A stretch of 64,000 nucleotides of DNA from positions 15,311,468 to 15,375,467 of the forward strand of contig JAJEKV010000005.1 in the NCBI GenBank assembly GCA_021234155.1. Direction: 5' to 3'. Source of the DNA: Isoetes taiwanensis (Eukaryota; Streptophyta; Lycopodiopsida; Isoetales; Isoetaceae). This document shows, one piece after another, positions 23,460-34,053 of this stretch. Position 1 is the stretch's first letter, and every line of letters starts with the position of its first letter. The position numbers and the translations under genes are program-made. The notes under the pieces were generated by a model. That model ran no database searches, was not told where the DNA came from, and saw nothing but the letters and a program-made list of their open reading frames with translations.

Positions 23460-23910
23460 ATATGGCATTTAGAATGTCATATATAATGTCAGCACCTTTG
23501 TCACCTATAACGTCAATAGCAACGCCACCTATAACGTCACATTTATCGTCAGTGGCGACGTCAAATATAGTGTCACTTATAACGCCATAATTAACCTCAT
23601 TGGCAATGTCATATGTAAGATCATTGATAACACCATTCATAATGCAAAAAAATTTGTCAGAAATTATGCCATATATACTGTCGGCTCTAATATCAACTTT
23701 AATGTCACTCACAAAGTCATAAATAATGCCATCTATTTTCTTAAGATCAATGTCACTCATAAAGGCATAAATAATGCCATCTATTTTCTCAAGTTCATTG
23801 TCACTCGTAAAGGCATAAATAATGTCATCTATGTTTTCAATATCATTGTCATTTATATTGTCAATATTAATGACAACTTTATTGTCAATATGAATGTCAT
23901 TTATTGATGC
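23460..23910. repeat. Subterminal GTCA-rich repeat tract
   Basis: About 450 bp of short degenerate repeats built on AATGTCA / TATAACGTCA / TAATGCCAT, including three ~57 bp units from about 23690 to 23860 (CTCATAAAGGCATAAATAAT). Such arrays near CACTA ends bind the element's own protein in the known families. The 137-codon minus-strand frame across it is only a by-product of the periodicity. Confidence 0.8.
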
Positions 23911-24938
23911 ATTGTTACCACATATATAGTGGCACTACTTATACCACTAGATCAGAATTTTCTATCATTAAATGTTAAATGTTTAAATGCCACCGTTTAT
24001 GTCTTGCTTAAGATCATATAATGTCATTTAGATGTGATTGTGTGTCATCTACAACAAACCAACCATTCAATTGATTTTAATACAAATAAAACAGTAACCT
24101 AAATCAATCGACTTAATACTAAATAATAAATAGGTATCTGAATTTCACAAAGAAAACCGACACATCAATCTGAAAATCATTATCATTATATTTGAAATTC
24201 AAAAACTATTATCAATAACATCCATTTGAATATCTCACACTATCCATAAATCAATACATCAAAAGTAAAGGTTGCCTGAAGGAAATCTTTGTAAATTCCT
24301 GTGCTCTCGGATGGAATGCTATGAAATGGTCATAAAGTTTAAATCTAGAATAGAAAATTATGTCTTGTTGAATCTGTGAGAGTATTAGGCTGTAACAAGA
24401 ATATAAATGGAATGAGAGCAAGAAATCAGAGATAAAAAGAGAAAGAAAATCATGTTAAATTTGCTGCTCTGTTTCTAATGGCATGAAGGAAATAGATCGA
24501 AATTTTGTTGAGAAAAATCAGTCATGGACGTTGCTGAACCTACAAATCTTATCTGTAGTTCTACTATAAATCATAAATAAGGAAGAACTTAGAAAGCCCT
24601 TTGCCCAGTGCCGGATTTGCTGGTCCTTTGCCATAAAACTGCCCATGTTTGGAAGATAGAGCCTGTAAACGACCTAGATCTTCTGCCATAACCCTACAGC
24701 CACCTGCACCATCTGTCGATTGCTTACCTTGGAGCCCAAGAATTGGCTGTTCATTCTGCAGAAACCGTCATCTGGTGAAGGCTTAACCTGAGAAGAAAAT
24801 AGAAATGAAACCGAGTTGAGGAAGGATGGAATCGGCGGATTTGTCCATGCGATAGCAGAGAGAGGAAGGAGTCAAATCGATTCCGGAGAAGGAGCCGTTG
24901 ATCGCTGCCCCTTCGAAGCAGGTTTTGCCCTAAACTAA

Positions 24939-25361
24939 ATGTATGGGGGAAGGGTAGTTGGGACCACTTTCCGGGTGTCCGGTGGGGTCCCGCGACCGGC
25001 GGTAGCCGGGAGCGGGTCACCGGCACCCGGAAAGTGGGACCAACTCCCCTTCCCCCACAATATTGAAATAGGGGAGACTTTTTTTTTCTCTCCCCCTTTT
25101 GCCCTTTTTTTTTCTTGGTTTGCTCCTCTCTGCGCCATGATTCCGGCGAGGCGCCAGGGCAGACCTCCGCGAGCGCCATCGAGCCAAGCTAATAAAATGA
25201 AGGCGCTTGCTCTGTGGAAGCGTTGTGAAGGCAGATTTTGTTTTTTTCTTACTTCTATAAAGATTTTTGTGGCTTCGTCGAGGCGCAAAGGGCGGCCGCC
25301 TGGTCTTCCAGCGAGCTTGGCTACCCGAATGAAGGCGCTGCGTGATTTTTCAGCGGTATAA
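24939..25361 (+). CDS. 140-codon ORF with two AT-hook-like GRPP repeats, inside the insertion
   Basis: The frame covers a hairpin (24944-25057) and then two diverged copies of a ~40-residue unit. The units read ARRQGRPPRAP...MKALALW and SRRKGRPPGLP...MKALRDF. The RQGRPP and RKGRPP cores resemble AT-hook DNA-binding motifs, and the two units are tandem duplications at the DNA level as well. The first ~45 codons are translated hairpin and are probably not protein. It could be a captured host gene fragment. I cannot name a family, and the AT-hook reading is inference from a very short motif. Confidence 0.25.
   Translation: MYGGRVVGTTFRVSGGVPRPAVAGSGSPAPGKWDQLPFPHNIEIGETFFFSPPFALFFSWFAPLCAMIPARRQGRPPRAPSSQANKMKALALWKRCEGRFCFFLTSIKIFVASSRRKGRPPGLPASLATRMKALRDFSAV
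24944..25057. repeat. 34 bp near-perfect inverted repeat inside the insertion
   Basis: The arm 24944-24977 (starting TGGGGGAAGGGTAGTTGGG) pairs with 25024-25057 with only a few mismatches around a GC-rich 46-base loop. In addition CAATATTGAAATAGGG at 25058-25073 recurs inverted as CCCTATTTCAATATTG at 25892-25907, which may delimit a further ~850 bp nested element. Confidence 0.75.
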
Positions 25362-27175
25362 GTTCTGTTTCCCGGAGTTAGAGCAGAAAGATTGGGTTTT
25401 CTTTGATTTTTAGCCATTTCTTGCTGAGTTTTGTGCTCATTTAACATGGTTTTTTGTTTAACAGCATTAGAACAAGAGATATTGTCTATTCCGGCGAGTT
25501 TTCTTTCTTTAGGTTCATGTTCTGATAGTATTTTTAAATCTGTTGGTAAGTTTCTTGTTCGTAAGCTTTCTTTTTCTTGCATGCAAGCATTTTTATGTTA
25601 TGGCCTTGGTTTTCCTTTTCGCAGATAGTTCTAAAAGCCCGAGCTCTGTCTCAAATGATTCTTTTGTATCGATCCTATCATTTTGGCAGAACAGAGCTAT
25701 GGCAATGCTCTGGCAGGCTGCAGAAGTCAGATCTTTGAAAACCAAAACTATGAACCAAAAAAATTATCAACTAAAAATTGTTAAGGTGACCGGTTCAGCC
25801 TGTCACCCGGAATCAGGGTACCCGACTGACATTCCGGGTTATTGGGGGTGACACGTGGCACCTTAAGAATGCGCGAATATCAAAAAAGTCGACCCTATTT
25901 CAATATTGTTAACGTAAAAAACCTAACAAAATTTTTAACTAAACCTAACAATTTCATAAGTCCAAATAATAAGTTAACCTTTCAATTCCAATATACATCA
26001 AAGAAAAATTCTGATTGGACGAAGGCATGCAGCAAATGGGTCCATCCCTAATCCAATCTTCAAGCTCTAAGGTCGGTGGAGATTGAAGAATGCAACTGCC
26101 TTCCATGGCAGATTCGCTAAGGGCAAAAATAGAAAGCATAGGCTCGATCAGACATCCTTCTATATCTCCGTATCTATTTTGAGGCAATTTCTAATTTCCA
26201 TGGCCGTAGGATGCATGAAATAAGGATCTAACGGTAAAGCCTAATGCCAACTCAGATTTTGATGAGGTGGAAATTACACGTGGATAGGCTAGAATTTGAG
26301 GAAAGGCTGTAGGCCCGGTAGGGCTGGTGTGCTAAAAATATAATAATAAAATAAAAAGAAGAACATTTAATCTAGGTAAGACCATGTGGTGTTTAACAAT
26401 GATAAAACTAGGCAAATGATTGTATTGACGAGGATAATAAATATTATAAGTTTGCACTCACATAATAATTAATGCAAGGAGTAAACGGAAAGCGGTGCGG
26501 CTAGGCTTGAGTGGTATAACGGAAGTTATGAGCCGAATTGTGGTGTTGTTGGAGTAATGGACCAAGATAAGCTAATAAAATCATTTAAAATGATCGATCA
26601 GGAAAAACGTAAAATTCTTATCCTCAATAATAAGCGGGCACGAACTTATGCACATTTGTTGTTCCCAGGGGGTATTGTGATGCGGGGCACCAGCATCAGT
26701 AGTGCATCTAACTGGAGAACGTGATTAACAATTATTGCCAAGAATATAATTTACATTTGCATGGCTAAATGGCATATTCTAAACATGTTGTACCAATCTT
26801 AAATATCAAGAGAAAAAGAATACAAGCAGGGGCACGTGTGGAAAATTATCAAGGACGTCCTGTTGCATTTCATATGCATCTGAATAGCTTGTTCTGCAAA
26901 AAAAATCCCATTTCCTACTTGCTTCCTTCCTTAAGTAAGGCAAATATATCTGCAAGCATATCTGCATAATGTACCCCACAAAGCAATTTTTTGCCCTGGA
27001 TAGACCAACTGTTAGCCAAATGTGTGTCTAGTGTGCTGAACTAACAAGTCCCAATCTATAAGTTAAGGTTAGAAGAACAAAGCCAATAAAAAATAGTTCA
27101 AGGATCGTTCCACTTTCCCTAAGCCATGGCATTTAATTCGGAAAGACCCTTTTCCTAGAGTTGTGTGCACACTTG

Positions 27176-27339
27176 AAGTTCCAATAATCACTATAATTGC
27201 CTCTGCTCCAGTTCCTGCCTCAGATTCTGACCATATTCTCGATGATGTTCTAGCTCCAGCTCCGGTTTCTGCTTTTGCTCCTACTCTTGCCCCAGTTCCA
27301 GTTTCTGCTTCTGCTTCTAGTCCAGTTCTTGTTCTAGTC

Positions 27340-27375
<36 letters not shown>

Positions 27376-30300
27376 TTGTAGAGGCTTCTTCATACCCTCA
27401 GTTTCGTATCTCGAAGATTTCTCGTCGCAAATTCGATAAATCTAGAAGACAAGATCCAAGTTCAGTGTTTGCAATCCAGGTTCACCCATCGGCTAGCTCG
27501 GCACTAACGAAGTCTGCTCCAATGCTCCCAGATAAATATGGCGACTTCTCTGATGTTTTTGACAAAGTCAAGGCCAGCAAACTCCCAGAGCATCGTCCAT
27601 ATGATTGTCCTATTGATTTGCAGCCGGGGACAACGCCACCATATGGTCCGATATATGGTCTATCCCCCGTTGAGTTGAAGATTTTGCGGGAATATATTGA
27701 AGAGAATCTAGCCACTGGTTTCATTCGACATTCTCAGTCCCCTGCTGGAGCGCCTATTTTCTTCGTCAAGAAGAAAGATGATTTGCTGCGTCTGGTTGTT
27801 GATTATCAGGGCCTCAATAAAATCACGATCTTAGAATCGGTATCCGCTTCCTCCTCGATCGATCGAGTTGTTGGAGCGACTCCAAGGTGCGCATTATTTT
27901 ACGAAGATTGTTCGGGGTGCCTATAATCTTATTTGGATCCGGCAGGGTGATGAGTGGAAGACAATTTTCCGTACTCGGTATGGCCATTTTGAGTACACAG
28001 TTATGCCATTTGGATTTACCAATGCTCCGACAGTATTCTAACGTATGGCCAATGATGTTTTTCGAGAGTTCTTATATTCTTATTTATTCTAAGACTCTCG
28101 AAGAATATGAGAGGCATGTTCGACAGGTCCTTCAAAAGCTTCGTGAGCATAATTTTTATGCCAAACTTGAGAAGTGTCAGTTCGAGCAGGATAATGCAGA
28201 GTTCCTTGGCTATCGCATCACTCCACATGGAGTCTCTATGGATCCCAAAAAGGTCAGCACTGTTTTGGAGTGGCAAACACCTTCATCCGTTCGAGATGTT
28301 CAGTGTTTTCTTGGGTTTGCCAATTTCTATCGGCGTTTCATTCGGGATTATTCGGAGATTGCCCTTCCTTTGACACGCCTCACGATCAAGGACGTGCCAT
28401 TTGAATGGACTGTGCAAGCAGAACCCTGAAGCATACCTTCACCACAGCACCAGTTCTTGCTCATGCAGCTCCTTTGCGCCCATATGTTGTCGAAGCAGAT
28501 GCTTCTGATTTTGCGCTTGGTGGGATCCTATCACAGGAGGGGGATGACCATGAATTGCATCCAATCGTCTATCATTCATGGAAGTTTCAGGCTGCTGAAA
28601 TCAACTATCCCATTTATGACAATGAGTTGTTGGCGATAGTGGATTCTTTCGAGAAGTGGAGACGTTTCCTGGAGGGATCTCCTTATAAGGTCACAGTCTA
28701 CACAGATCATCGAAATCTAGAATATTTTTAGTCTGCTCGAGTGCTCAGCCGTCGCCAGGCCCGGTGGCATACTCAAGTATTATCCCGAATTGAATTTCGT
28801 AATCAAGTACCATCCTGGATCTCTCCAAGGGAGGCATGATGCCTTGTCTCGATGCTCCTACCTCGAGCCCAAGCTAGGTGATCCTGCATTTGACCAGCAA
28901 TCACAGAGTATTCTAGGGCCTGATCGGTTCCAGCTAATGGCCCTCACTTTGTTCGAGAGGCCTCATGATACGGCCTTGTTAAAGTGTGTTCGAGTATCTC
29001 TGCCCTCCGATCCATTGGCTCAAGATGTATTCTCACACCTTGGCTCTGCGTCATCTTCTCAACAACTTCGATCAGACTATGATCGTTTTGAGGTTCGAGA
29101 TGGACTCTTGTTCCATGATGGGCTTCTGTATGTGCCTGATGGTGCTTCTAGGCTTCGGGTTCTCCAGGCTTGCCATGATTCACCTATGGTCGGGCAAATT
29201 GGATTCACCTATGATCGGGCACTTTGGAGTAGGCAAGACTCTTGAACTTATTAGTCGAGAGTATTGGTGGCCTGGGCTTCGTCACTCTGTCGAAGCTTTT
29301 ATTCAATCCTGTGACATCTGCTGTCGGGCGAAGGTTCCAAAGCATCTTCCTTATGGCCTTCTTCAGCCACTGCCGCTACCAGATGGACCTTGGAAAAGCA
29401 TTTCTATAGACTTTATGCCGGAGTTGCCAGTCTCTCGGGGTTATGATGCCATCATGGTTGTTGTTGATCATTTCTCTAATACGGCTATCACCACCACCAA
29501 TGAGGGAACAACGGATCTTCTTCTTCGTGAAGTAGTCAGACTTCATGGCTTGCCCGATACTATCGTCAGCGATCGTGGACCCCAGTTCGTCGCAAGTTTT
29601 TGGAAGCGACTTTTGGAGTTATTACATATCAACCGCTCACTGACATCTGGTCATCATCCAGAAAGTAATAGGCAGGCAGAGCGCACTAATCAGACTCTGA
29701 AGCATTATGTAAGGTGCTTTATTAGTTATCAGCAGGATGATTGGGTCGATTATCTTCCATTAGCTAAGTTTGCATATAATAACTCAGTACATGCCTCTAC
29801 TTGCGAGACTCTATTCTTTCTGAACTCTCAGCATCCTCGTTAATCCTTTAGTGTCGTTCGGTGACTCTATCAATCCTAATGTCGAGTCTCGACTTGAGAA
29901 ACTCCAGGCTCTTCAATCAGATCTTCAGCATCATCTTCACCGAGCACAGGAACGTTATCGACATTACATTGATTTGCATCACCAGGAAGCTCCTAAATTT
30001 CACGTTGGTGACCTTGTCTGACTTCATCGTAGGGACCTCCCTACCTCACGTCCCTGCAACAAGCTTGACTATCGTCCCCTTGGTCCTTACCGGATCACGG
30101 CTCAAATCAGCAATGTGGCATTCTGGCTCGCGCTCCCTCCAACTGTTCAGCTCCATCTAGTATTTCATATTTCTCTATTGGAGCCCTACATAGTTAACAC
30201 TTTCCTAGATCGCGTTCCTCTGCCGCCACCACCAGTAGAAATTGATGATCTTGAGAAGTTCGAGGTTCGAGAGATTCAGGACTCCAAGTTTTTTCGTCGA

Positions 30301-30489
30301 CGATTGTATTACTTTGTCGATTGGGAAGGTTACTCGCCAAGTGATAGAATCTGGGAGCCTGCCAAGAATCTGACTAATGCGCCTGACAAAATTGTGGAGT
30401 TTCACCGACGTTACCCGAACAAGCCAAGTTTGAGTACTCTGGCCCCAGCTCCAAGGACTCGTCGCCGTCGTAGGAGGGGGATGGTGTGA
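27176..30489 (+). pseudogene. pol region of the chromovirus: RT, RNase H, integrase, chromodomain
   Basis: After a Pro/Ala linker made of GCTCCT repeats (to 27378), the RT runs from about 27530 (FSDVFDKVKASKLPEHRPYD) to 28380 with APIFFVKKKD. The YxDD active-site box is missing: sequence before it and the ILIYSKTLEEYE after it are joined out of frame near 28070. RNase H (28405-28800) has VEADASDFALGG and TDHRNLEYF. Integrase (29100-29850) has the zinc-finger Cys pair CDICC and the catalytic blocks SIDFMPELP, VSDRGPQF and HHPESNRQAERTNQTL. A chromodomain lies at about 30240-30420 (FVDWEGYSPSDRIWEPAKNL), close to the 3' LTR. At least six frameshifts or stops. Confidence 0.88.
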
Positions 30490-31055
30490 CGACCATATGG
30501 ATATTTGTATCATACGAACATTATACTCGTATATACAAAAGATGGTCATCACACGGATGCAAAAAGGGTAGGGTCGTCACACGGATGCAAAAGGGATAGT
30601 TGCACAAAATAAGGTTTGAACTTGCAACCGACAGGGTTTGAACTCGCAACCTTCCAGTTGCAAGTCACACACCCTTGCCAAGTGCGCTACCAATATTTGT
30701 TGAAAATATTCCTTCACGTCTTCCTCATATGTGGGACTATCTCCAGGAAGTTTCTAGAATATTCTGGAACCTAAATGCATGCGCGACACTTGGCGCAATC
30801 TCATCCATTGGAGTGGCGCGATCCTGACCGTTGGCCTAGATATATAAGGAGGCATCTCCTTCTTGTCGAACCATTTTGGTTCAACGCCAATCTTGAGCCT
30901 TCTAGGCATCTATCTCGTGTTCCTGCTTGTCGTCGGGCCGTTGTACTCTTGATTCCTGTTCATATATCAGATTCTTTGTCGATCTTGGCATATTTCTTCC
31001 GTATTTCTTGCATATTTTTCACGTATTTTCCTTGCTTTTGCGTAGGTTCATGACA
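30485..31055 (+). repeat. 3' LTR of the chromovirus
   Basis: 571 bp, begins TGTGACGACC right after the purine tract and ends GTTCATGACA before the ATTGC duplication. On the minus strand it holds a tRNA-like block: an A-box-like TGGTAGCGCACTTGG (30692-30678) and a B-box-like GGTTGCGAGTTCAAACCC (30651-30634) at a tRNA-like spacing. The 5' LTR has a more decayed version. Confidence 0.9.
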
Positions 31056-31344
31056 ATTGCTCTTCTTGTCCATCCACCTACTATTTTAAAATATCAATCA
31101 ACGATACTGCATTTCATATGAAATTATAGCCTTACAATGGATCAGTAATGCAGCAAAATTTGATATTTCTGTCGATGATGATGCAGGAAAGAAGTAGTCA
31201 AATAGTTGGTGCTCTGTCTGACAAACCTGAGTCAAAGTAGGCACACCCAAGCTAAGCATGTGACATAGTACAAGTCAGAATAAAGATGGAGAGATATTGT
31301 AAATGCACATACCTTTTCTTCCAAATAGCACATGCTCGGATATT

Positions 31345-32289
31345 TCAAATATTAAAGCCAAGGAAACGAATCTTCATCAAATATGGCATTTTGGTCGTGG
31401 TAAGTGAAGGAGGGGGGTCTTGGTTAGTGCGACGATGAGATGAATGGTACCTTGGTCTTGGCCACGTTAACCCGTATTGAACCGACAAAAAGATTTCAAA
31501 GCATCCAAATGGTGTTGCATGAGCTCCCACACCCCTTTGTTCACCAAGCCAATCTTCTAATTGACTCAATATATAGATCAAAGGGCGTCAAACAGAGTGG
31601 GCAGGCCTGGCATACTCCAATGCTGCTGACGACAGGTTGTATTGATGGTGTCAACCGGCCTGAGCATGCCTCATACAACATATATATTACATTTTGCACA
31701 TCCGTAGGAGCCCTCCAACTGCTTTAATCTGCCCAACAACTTGTCCCGAGGCACATGTCAAAACTTTGCAAAATCAACAAAGCAGCATTACATGTCTTGC
31801 TGACGTTTCCTACTATCTTCAACCAAGGTTCACAAAGTGAAAATATGATCAATGGTGGAGTGTCGAGGCCGGAATCTTGCCTGAGTAACATCATGTACCT
31901 CTGCTTCCACTGTCCACATCGTCAACTGTTGCTCAAGAATGCCAGCCAGGAGCTTTGCAAAGAGCGTACTGACCATGATAATGCCATAATTGGTTGGGCC
32001 GTGAGGGTCCCCTACCTTGTATATGGTAACAACGCTGCTAGTGGTCCATGGTGGAGGAAATCCCTCTTGCAATGCCCTATTGAACAATGCCATTAAGATG
32101 AGCATCATCGAAGGCCCAGCCCATTTGAGCAGCTCTGCCTGCATGCCATCCAAATATGTCGCCTTGCAATTGGCGAGACATTGTAAGCCCTTGGTGACAT
32201 CCTCCTTTGTAATGACTAGCTGGGCCCATCTGTGGTGGTATTGTTCTCAAGTGGATCATAAAACTGCTATTTTGAAGTGAAGTTCCCAC
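31345..32289 (-). pseudogene. Antisense LINE reverse transcriptase fragment
   Basis: The minus-strand frame from about 32153 reads MDGMQAELLKWAG, then ALFNRALQEGFPPPWTTSSV and ARFRPRHSTIDHIFTL, the N-terminal third of a non-LTR RT (PKPGK/NYR region and the R.HST...L block). Later frames down to 31345 are decayed (SQLEDWLGEQRGV recalls the IDQLEPWL region of the LINE at 8.5 kb). It probably belongs to the same LINE family, since the end of the intact block (HIFTL) joins the start of the 8.5 kb copy. Several frame changes and stops. Confidence 0.7.
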
Positions 32290-32309
32290 AGGTTGATTAT
32301 TAAATTAAG

Positions 32310-33080
32310 CCTTGGAAATCCAATATAAATAAAAAAACTACCAAAATACCCCTATGAGTTTATGTAATTACCAAAATGCCCTTATGAGTTTCAAAATTAC
32401 CAAAATGTCCCTGGCTCAAATAAATAAACTATATAAAATAAACATACACACAAATTATCAATTTGCCCCTACACACCAAACTTAATTACCAAAATGCCCT
32501 TATATATTTATTCTACTCAATCTATATTAAATGCCTCAAGAATTGAAGTTTAAATTCCACAAAGAGATTACAGAAATCACAATTATCACCGAATTGGAGC
32601 CCATACAACTGCATGCATTGTGTCTCTTCCATTACACCCTCCATAAAGATATTCCTCTTCTCTACATCTTCTTCTCCTGTGCACATGCGTTTAGGTTTTG
32701 CACGTTCAAGAGGTCTGCATGTGGCTCGTGGTAACAAGCCTCCAACCGCATCATCGAGCGCTAAAACCACAAGAAACAATGTCTCCTTGTAAGTGTCACA
32801 ACAAGGCTGTGTAGGGATATTTTGGTAATTAAATTTGATATATAAGGCATTTTGATAATTAAATTTGGCGTAGATTGATCAAAATTGGTATGTAATGCCA
32901 TTTTGGTAATTAAGTTTGGTGTGTAGGGATATTTTGGTAATCAAGTTTGATGTCTAGAGGCAAATTGGTAATTTATTTCTATATTTATTTGAGTCAGAGG
33001 CATTTTGGTAATTTTAAAGCTCATACGGGCATTTTGATAATTAGATAAACTCATGGAGCATTTTGTTAGTTTTCCCTAAA
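32310..33080. repeat. ~770 bp foldback element built of ACCAAAATGCCCTTAT repeats
   Basis: The left arm (about 32330-32515) has repeated ATTACCAAAATGCCCTTAT motifs. The right arm (about 32810-33065) has the inverted form (GGCATTTTGGTAATTAAATT) many times. The arms also contain CAAATTTGCCCCTACACACC and its inverse, so they can pair as a long imperfect hairpin. The ~290 bp loop holds no recognised gene. Flanking duplications were not identified. Confidence 0.7.
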
Positions 33081-33084
33081 TTAA

Positions 33085-34025
33085 ATTTTTACCCATTAAA
33101 TCTTCAAGGAATCTAAACGTTCAGCAATCTAATGAAATCTTCATGCTATCATATAAAATCTTGAAGGATCTTGGAGAGTATAAGCAAAGCTTAGGAATGT
33201 AGGGCAACCACAGATAAACATCAAGAAATTTAATGGAATTTCAACAAATTGTCGAAATTCTAGGAAATCTTCACAAAATTCCATAGAATCTAGGATTATT
33301 TTTAAACAATATCATATAATCTTAGCTCCAAAATATTCTTTATAGAATCTCATAGAATCTAAGTGAATTTGCATTGAATCTTAAGGGTACGTTCACAAAT
33401 TTTTTAGATTGAAATTTGCAGGGATGGAACCTTTAAGGATCTTACATGAAGAAAATATCCCCCTCCCCTCCTTTTTTTGTTGGAGGATATAATCTTAAAT
33501 AATAGTTAGATGAAATTTTATGCAGAGAACCCCATAAAACCCCGGCACATAATACGAAGACTTTCAATTAAACAATGATCCCTTTGCAACCATCTTATAT
33601 GGACTCTATAAAAATCATGTTTATCTTTTTTAAGTGTCGAAGTACTTCCGAGCAATCTAATGTCTTTTATGGAATCTAGTGAAAATGAAAACAAATCCTT
33701 AAGAATCTGATGGAGTATTCACATGTAATCTCACGGCTCATTACAATCGACTATATAAATCTTGGCATCTAGAAAATCTTCAAGAAATATAGGGGATTCC
33801 AAAAGAATCTTGGTGGAATGTTGAGGAATCTTGAAGAAATCTAAGTGGATCTAGGGAGGTTTTGGAGAATCCATTGAAATCTTCATGAATCTTTATAGAA
33901 TCTATCTAGGAGAATCTTTGAGGGCACATGGAAATCTAGGGAAACTGCGATGAAATCTTAATGAATTTTAAGGGAATCTAAGGAATCTTAGTGATCTATG
34001 GAATTCGTAAAAATCTAAAGTGAAT
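33085..34025. repeat. GAATCT/AATCTT-rich degenerate tract
   Basis: About 0.9 kb in which GAATCT, AAATCT, AATCTT and GGAATCTA recur every 10-25 bases on the plus strand, without a fixed period. It looks like a very old, scrambled simple or minisatellite array. No open frame of interest. Confidence 0.6.
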
Positions 34026-34053
34026 TTGACTTTCAACTTCCTTGTTAAAATTT

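Larger units (their letters stand above)
23345..27168 (+). mobile_element. Inserted ~3.8 kb DNA-transposon-like element with CACTA-type left end
   Basis: The left end reads CACTACAAGAGAAGGGG, the hallmark start of plant CACTA (En/Spm) elements, followed by GTCA-rich subterminal repeats as is typical of them. The right end is degenerate (CCTTTTCCTAGAGTTGTG near 27165). ACACTTG occurs immediately before (23338-23344) and after (27169-27175). Removing the insert with one copy rejoins the retrotransposon reading frame, which marks the borders. CACTA elements make 3 bp duplications, so the 7 bp match is longer than expected and may be partly chance or mark another superfamily. No transposase was found; the element is non-autonomous. 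Confidence 0.7.
21187..31055 (+). mobile_element. Ty3/gypsy chromovirus LTR retrotransposon, complete but inactive
   Basis: Both LTRs begin TGTGACGACC and end GTTCATGACA. The element is flanked by a 5 bp target duplication ATTGC (21182-21186 and 31056-31060). Between the LTRs the order gag, protease, RT, RNase H, integrase, chromodomain is that of the chromovirus branch of Ty3/gypsy. A purine tract (AGGAGGGGGATGG, 30472-30484) directly precedes the 3' LTR. No standard TGG-starting primer site is visible right after the 5' LTR. The LTRs differ by several indels, so insertion is not recent. The coding region is broken by frameshifts, a lost RT active site and a 3.8 kb insertion (23345-27168). 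Confidence 0.92.

Noticed and set aside
23347-23760. 137-codon minus-strand frame rich in Asp and Ile
   Set aside because: It is only translated subterminal repeat of the CACTA-like insertion.
24935-25582. 215-codon minus-strand frame, long for this region
   Set aside because: It runs through a hairpin and GC-rich duplicated DNA; no domain is seen, and length alone is explained by the local composition.
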